A DNA stretch of 64,000 nucleotides from Aldehydirespirator sp965200005 (GTDB lineage Bacteria > Actinomycetota > Acidimicrobiia > Acidimicrobiales > Aldehydirespiratoraceae). The notes below the pieces were generated by a model. That model searched no databases and was not told the DNA's origin. It saw only the letters and a program-made list of their open reading frames with translations. The position numbers and the translations under genes are program-made. The stretch lies in the NCBI GenBank assembly GCA_965200005.1, contig OZ241331.1, positions 1,178,001 through 1,242,000 on the forward strand. Reading direction: 5' to 3'. Below, piece after piece: positions 59,753 to 64,000 of the stretch (its first letter is position 1; every line of letters starts with the position of its first letter).

Positions 59753-62116
59753 TCAGGCGGGGATCGGTTCTAGGCGCGCTGGGACATGCTTGTGCCAGGG
59801 AGTACCGGCAATCGGGTCACGCCAGGTCGTGGTTGTTAGCTCGTTCGGCGCGACACCGTAGATCTCAGGGCCACCACCAGCCGGAGAGTAGGCGAGGCCG
59901 CCTCCGTTGGGGAGCGAGACATGACCGGATTGCATTGTGGTGTTCAACTCTGCGACCGCTACAGCGGAACCACCAGGAGTGCTGACGCGTACTCGTGAGC
60001 CGTCTTCTAGTCCGATTTCGGCTGCGTCATCAGGGTTGACACGAAGCGTCCCTTCCAGGTCGCGCTTGCGCCAGGCAGGGTTTCTCATGATCGTGTTCGC
60101 CGTGAAACTACGGCGCTCTCCGGCTGAGAGAACCATCGGGAATTCGTCACTCGTGTATTGGGTAGGTGCCTCGGTCAATCTCTCTAGTTCCGTGAGCATC
60201 TCGTCAATCACCAGGTTGATCTTGTGATCCGGTGTACCGAGCAGCGACCACGAGTCACCGCTGGAGTCGTGGTGATCATGTCGGGTCAACACCACACCAT
60301 CGGGGTTTGAGATCATGGCTTCAAACACAGCTGAACCGAGCGCTACCGGATCACCCGTAGCTGTGGCGGGCACATCTTTGTCGCTGACACCGGTGGGACG
60401 GTGGCCTGCAGCCAATACCTGTTTCGGGTATTTCAATGCGAGCCGTTGCGCACTAAACCACAGCGGCGCTGCCCCCGCCATGCCCTTTGGAAGCACTGAG
60501 CCCAGCGTTTCATAGAGCACGACTGCCCCGACCGCGCCAAGCATCGGCGTAGCAGCCACGGCAGCACCAAAGGCATTAGAAAACTCGCTCATTCCGACTC
60601 TTGCAGCGGCCCGAAGTGGGGCAAGATCGCTCTCATCAAGCACACCGAGTGCCTTTGCAAGGCGACTGTGTATCTCGGGTTCTGGCAGTGTTCCTTCTAG
60701 TGGTTCCAGGATTGGGGGGCGGATACAGAAGCGATTCTCAGGGAAGCTCGTGTTGAAGAAGGTCGTCTCTACCTTCTCGTATTGCGAGGCAGCGGGTAGC
60801 ACATAGTCGGCTTCAGCGGCCGTCTCAGTGAACGCAATATCGATCACAACTGTGAACTCGGCCTGACGCATTGCCTTGCGGAACTTCTTAGACCCTGCCA
60901 GTGAGTGAACGGGATTTGCAGACTCAATGAACATCGCCCGGCTGCGCTCGGGATGATCGCTCAACATTCCATCTGCGATCTCGTTGCATGGCACCAGCCC
61001 GGAGATGATGGCACCGCCAGTTACTGGATCGGTGGGTTCAGAACCAGATGCACGATAAGAAAACAGCGGAATGAGCGAACTGTGGGCACTCATTGATCCG
61101 ACCTTGCCGTAATGCCCAAGCAAGACCCAGACCACTCGTTGCAGATACGACACCAGAGTCGAGTGGGGTGCCATCTGGGTACCCAGATCTTCGTACACCG
61201 CGAGACTCTCGGCACTCGCAAGCACTTTGGCGATCTCGTTGATCTGTGAAGCTTCGATACCACAGCGTTCAGCGAACGAAGCGATGTCAACCTGTTGAAG
61301 TGCTGCTTTCACCTGATTAGTGCCGTTGACGTTCTCTGTAAGCCAGGAGTCGGCGCACAAGTCATGTTGAACCAGCGTGGCAGCGATTGCTGTAAGCAGG
61401 TAAGCGTCAGTGCCTGGCTGCACGCTTAACCAATGATCTGCTAGAGCCGCTGTCTCCGTGTAGCGAGGATCAATAACAATCATTGTGCGGTTGGGATCAT
61501 TGGCGATCTGCCTGAGCACGCGGCGGGCCTCATCAAAGCCATGCGAGTGCCACGGGTTCTTGCCCAGGAACAGAGCAACCTGAGCTTCAGCAAACTCGCC
61601 ATGTGTGTGAGCGCCGAACATGCGCCCCTCAACCCACGCTTCGCCAGTCTTCTCCTGGGCCAAAGCATTGGAACGTCGGGTTATTCCCAGAGCCGCACGG
61701 GTGGATGTGCTGTACACACCGCAAAGATGATTGCCCTGGCCACCGCCGCCGTAGTAAAGGATCTTGTCGCCTCCGTGACGTTGTGCTACGCCCGCAAGAC
61801 CCGCTGCGACCTCTTCGATAGCAGTGTCCCAATCAATCTCAATGTAGCTGCCATCATCTAGGCATTTAAGCGGTGAAGTCAGTCGGCTGCGACAGTTCTG
61901 ATAGTGATCGAGTCGCAGCGCCTTCTCGCATGTGTAACCGGCAGATGAGACGTGTGCTTTGTTGCCTCGTACCCGGACAAACTTGCGGCCATCAAGCCGC
62001 ACTTCAATGCCACAATTTGCGCTGCAGAGCACACAGACCGACTTGTGCCACTCGAAGCTGTTACGATGTGTCCGAAGTGGATAACGAGTCCGTTGTGTGC
62101 TGACGCGTTTGCTCAC
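59753..62116 (-). CDS. Molybdopterin-dependent oxidoreductase (DMSO reductase family)
   Basis: About 787-aa catalytic subunit of the formate dehydrogenase/DMSO reductase superfamily. The N-terminal [4Fe-4S] motif is CVLCSANC with a fourth Cys in GYTCEKA. Mo-bisPGD-binding segments follow (YYGGGGQGNHL, FLGKNPWHSHG, MIVIDPRYTETA), and the C-terminal dinucleotide-binding barrel has LRVNPDDAAEIGLEDGSRV. At the position where Cys, Ser or Sec usually binds Mo the sequence reads NALAQEKTGE, so the ligand is unclear. No Tat signal, so cytoplasmic. GTG 62116 has a GGGAGG ribosome binding site 6 nt upstream. Substrate unknown. Confidence 0.85.
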   Translation of the reverse strand: MSKRVSTQRTRYPLRTHRNSFEWHKSVCVLCSANCGIEVRLDGRKFVRVRGNKAHVSSAGYTCEKALRLDHYQNCRSRLTSPLKCLDDGSYIEIDWDTAIEEVAAGLAGVAQRHGGDKILYYGGGGQGNHLCGVYSTSTRAALGITRRSNALAQEKTGEAWVEGRMFGAHTHGEFAEAQVALFLGKNPWHSHGFDEARRVLRQIANDPNRTMIVIDPRYTETAALADHWLSVQPGTDAYLLTAIAATLVQHDLCADSWLTENVNGTNQVKAALQQVDIASFAERCGIEASQINEIAKVLASAESLAVYEDLGTQMAPHSTLVSYLQRVVWVLLGHYGKVGSMSAHSSLIPLFSYRASGSEPTDPVTGGAIISGLVPCNEIADGMLSDHPERSRAMFIESANPVHSLAGSKKFRKAMRQAEFTVVIDIAFTETAAEADYVLPAASQYEKVETTFFNTSFPENRFCIRPPILEPLEGTLPEPEIHSRLAKALGVLDESDLAPLRAAARVGMSEFSNAFGAAVAATPMLGAVGAVVLYETLGSVLPKGMAGAAPLWFSAQRLALKYPKQVLAAGHRPTGVSDKDVPATATGDPVALGSAVFEAMISNPDGVVLTRHDHHDSSGDSWSLLGTPDHKINLVIDEMLTELERLTEAPTQYTSDEFPMVLSAGERRSFTANTIMRNPAWRKRDLEGTLRVNPDDAAEIGLEDGSRVRVSTPGGSAVAVAELNTTMQSGHVSLPNGGGLAYSPAGGGPEIYGVAPNELTTTTWRDPIAGTPWHKHVPARLEPIPA

Positions 62117-62264
62117 TCGTTGCCTCCCGGGGTTCTGCTCGGCTGTGACGCTAGCGGCAGCAATTGGGGTGCGAGTCTGCTCAGTAGAACCCTCAAGTAG
62201 GGCTGCGTCTAAAGTCTTTGGTGCGGCTGGGACCAACGATTACAGCAGGGGTGGCACGGTGTTA

Positions 62265-63236
62265 ATGACTTCGAGAGTTCCGATTGTGGACCTAAGCGGA
62301 TCTTTCGTTCCAGGTCCTGCACGTGAAGAGGTGGTCGACCGGATACGTCGGGCGTGTGAGGATGTTGGATTCCTTGTCATTACGGGCCATGGTGTTCCGG
62401 ACGCTGCGATACGGCGCATTGAGAATGTGTCGCGAGAGTTCATGGCTCTCCCGCTGGATGAGAAACTGCGTTACACCGACGTGCTTGGCAACTTCCGTGG
62501 CTACACGCCGTCTCGGACTTCCGCTATAGGTCGCTCCCACGATGACGCTTCGTTACCGGATCTGTGTGAGCTGTATTCGGTCAATCGATTTGATGACCCT
62601 GAAGTCGCGATACGAGCTGGCCTCAAGGAGGGTCGTGAGGCGTTCTTTGCGCCAAATACTTGGCCGGAACGTCCCGTCGACTTCAAGGACGCGTTCCAGA
62701 GTTACTACGTGCTGATGGAACAACTAGCGAGCAGGTTGATGTCGCTAATGGCTCTAGCTTTGGGGCTTGAAGAGAACTGGTTTGAGGACAAGATCGCGGA
62801 TCACATCACGAGTCTTGCGGTCAACTATTACAGGGAGCTAGAGACACCGGCTCCACCAGGCGTGCTGCGCAAGGGAACACATTCTGACTGGGGAAGTTTG
62901 ACGATTTTGCATCACGATGGTGCGCCCGGGTTGCAGATCAGATCCCCTGAAGGTGTCTGGGAAAATGTGCCGGTCGTGTCAGACTCTTTCGTTGTGAATC
63001 TCGGCGATCTGATGGCTGTGTGGACGAACGATCGCTGGGTTTCAACACTTCACCGAGTGCTCGCACCCGAGCTACGGACAGGTGATCGCATGTCAATTGC
63101 GTTCTTTCACCAGCCAGCCTATGACGCCTACATTGAGTGCATCCCAACCTGCATGAGCGCAGATGATCCGCCGCGCCATGAGCCAACCACATCAGGTGAG
63201 TGGATCCGGTCAATGATCAATAAGGCTTATACCTAG
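62265..63236 (+). CDS. 2-oxoglutarate/Fe(II)-dependent oxygenase, isopenicillin-N-synthase-like
   Basis: 323-aa non-heme iron oxygenase. The N-terminal DIOX_N region (VPIVDLSGSF, VGFLVITGHGVPD) is followed by the jelly-roll iron site: His and Asp in THSDWGSLTIL and the second His in STLHRVL, then RMSIAFF with the Arg-x-Ser pair that binds 2-oxoglutarate. Substrate unknown; plant-hormone or antibiotic enzymes share this fold. ATG 62265 is preferred to an upstream start that would overlap the divergent molybdoenzyme gene. Confidence 0.88.
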   Translation: MTSRVPIVDLSGSFVPGPAREEVVDRIRRACEDVGFLVITGHGVPDAAIRRIENVSREFMALPLDEKLRYTDVLGNFRGYTPSRTSAIGRSHDDASLPDLCELYSVNRFDDPEVAIRAGLKEGREAFFAPNTWPERPVDFKDAFQSYYVLMEQLASRLMSLMALALGLEENWFEDKIADHITSLAVNYYRELETPAPPGVLRKGTHSDWGSLTILHHDGAPGLQIRSPEGVWENVPVVSDSFVVNLGDLMAVWTNDRWVSTLHRVLAPELRTGDRMSIAFFHQPAYDAYIECIPTCMSADDPPRHEPTTSGEWIRSMINKAYT

Positions 63237-63247
63237 CTGCTCTCCGG

Positions 63248-63742
63248 TCAGTGAGGAAAAACTACGGAGCCGTTTAATTCGACTCTCAGGCGTCGAAGTG
63301 TCATGTGCGAGATGAGCCAGTTGCCGTTGATGCGGCGATATCTCTCGAGATACCAACCGCTTCCGTGAAGCTCACCCAAACCTGACTCCGGCGGGAACCA
63401 GATCCGATCTTCCATAGACCAGATCGCACGCGCCTCGTCAGTACCGACGATCTCAATCTCGCTGCAATGCCCATGATGGACAGTCAGAGCATTGTTGAGA
63501 ATCTTCTGCAACCTCTTGACGAATGGGTCTCTCCCGACTGAAACGTCTGTCGCGCCAGTGTCGTCTCGAGTGTCAATCACGACATCGTGGGTGAACACAC
63601 TCGCGCAACCGTGCCAATCCTTTGAATCAAGAGTGCGGAAGTACCGCGCCTTTAGCTGCCGAATCGCCTCAATATCAGCCAACTGCTCACCCGTCGGAAC
63701 TATCCTATCCAGAAAGCCCGATACCTCAACCCGCTCACTCAC
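63248..63742 (-). CDS. SnoaL-like (NTF2 fold) protein
   Basis: About 164-aa SnoaL-like protein: IEAIRQLKARYFRTLDSKDWHGCASVFTHDVVID (in parts), then VHHGHCSEIEIVG and a final GNWLISHMTLRRLRVE. The active-site-like Asp and His positions of the family (FTHD, TVHHGH) are present. GTG 63742 is preferred to TTG 63748 because a seven-codon mini-ORF, starting 6 nt after TAGGGT, ends in a TGA overlapping this GTG. Convergent with the oxygenase gene. Confidence 0.78.
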   Translation of the reverse strand: MSERVEVSGFLDRIVPTGEQLADIEAIRQLKARYFRTLDSKDWHGCASVFTHDVVIDTRDDTGATDVSVGRDPFVKRLQKILNNALTVHHGHCSEIEIVGTDEARAIWSMEDRIWFPPESGLGELHGSGWYLERYRRINGNWLISHMTLRRLRVELNGSVVFPH

Positions 63743-63772
63743 CGCCAAGCATCCCCAGTCACACTCCCACCC

Positions 63773-63778
63773 TATGCT
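63773..63778 (+). promoter_or_regulatory. Leaderless -10 element, overlapping a divergent one
   Basis: TATGCT ends 7 nt before the ATG at 63786. On the minus strand TAGGGT (63769-63774) overlaps it, so two divergent promoters share these bases. Confidence 0.45.
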
Positions 63779-63785
63779 CCCCGCT

Positions 63786-64000
63786 ATGGTTGAAAGTCAC
63801 AAGCTCATGCTGGTGCCTGACGATTTGTTTGTCAGCACTCAGGGCGCGGCTGAACTACTCAATACAAGCCACGAGTATTTGCTTGGTCTGCTTGATTCGG
63901 GAGAGATCAAGTTTCGAGAGTCGAAGTGGCAGTGTCTGATAGAGCTGACTGATTTGCTGGAGTATCGCGAGCACCGCTCCGAGGTGCGACGCCGCTCGTT
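63786..64000 (+). CDS. Excisionase-type DNA-binding protein, partial (possible antitoxin)
   Basis: First 71 codons of a gene running off the window. The MerR/excisionase-like helix-turn-helix is clear: STQGAAELLNTSHEYLLGLLDSG then EIKFRESKWQCLIELTDLLEYREH (in parts). This arrangement, with a domain ending in LLEYREHR, is typical of antitoxins paired with PIN-type toxins, but no toxin is visible because the window ends. The ATG lies 7 nt after TATGCT. Confidence 0.7.
   Translation, partial: MVESHKLMLVPDDLFVSTQGAAELLNTSHEYLLGLLDSGEIKFRESKWQCLIELTDLLEYREHRSEVRRRS

Noticed and set aside
62117..62236. Forty-codon N-terminal extension of the molybdoenzyme
   Set aside because: The GTG at 62116 has a strong ribosome binding site, and the extension has no signal peptide or family similarity.

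Overview
The window looks like a chromosomal segment of a moderately GC-rich actinobacterium, most likely an uncultured member of the class Acidimicrobiia. The support is: an SRP RNA next to dnaX-recR, a mycothiol-type glycosyltransferase (mshA) followed by a YbjN-fold gene, an LigC-type ATP-dependent DNA ligase, an acyl-CoA carboxylase beta subunit with a tiny epsilon-like partner, a DUF2237 protein, and many leaderless promoters (TANNNT about 8 nt before the start codon). The taxonomic call is inference from gene content; no 16S or ribosomal protein gene is present.

Layout. 1-22.6 kb is ordinary chromosome with some decayed loci: tRNA-Ser, SRP RNA, dnaX, recR, methylmalonyl-CoA epimerase, a 5'-3' exonuclease, ligC, an epoxide hydrolase, a flavin-binding protein, acyl-CoA carboxylase, a methyltransferase fragment, a membrane cyclophilin with a 58-aa coupled partner, a lipoprotein, tRNA-Lys, prepilin-peptidase and pilus-like genes with damaged ends, a metallopeptidase, a histidine phosphatase, a MoaD-like protein, a nonsense-interrupted secreted protein, mshA and ybjN.

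22.9-57.1 kb is a nearly continuous respiratory island. It opens with a structured leader and a b6-type quinol:cytochrome c reductase module: small membrane protein, 2[4Fe-4S] ferredoxin, cytochrome b6, subunit IV, Rieske protein, diheme cytochrome c and a further membrane protein. A complete 14-gene Complex I operon (nuoA-N) follows at once. After a 1.6-kb spacer with a YbaK editing protein, a STAS protein and a small membrane protein comes a second Complex I operon with only 11 subunits (nuoABCDHIJKLMN, no nuoEFG). The first Complex I should oxidise NADH. The second lacks the NADH module and must take electrons from another donor, plausibly ferredoxin. Both would feed the quinone pool used by the b6-type complex.

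57.3-64 kb is an accessory region: two SnoaL-like proteins, a frameshifted OLD-family ATPase/nuclease, a molybdopterin oxidoreductase, a 2-oxoglutarate/isopenicillin-N-synthase-type oxygenase, and the start of an excisionase-type DNA-binding (possibly antitoxin) gene cut by the window end.

Most interesting signals: the paired 14- and 11-subunit Complex I operons joined to a ferredoxin-containing b6-type complex whose cytochrome b6 keeps the Cys that binds heme ci; a His-rich pentad-repeat micro-ORF fitted exactly between nuoL and nuoM of the second operon; a mini-ORF with its own promoter coupled to nuoJ2; and two long hairpins in the leader of the respiratory island.
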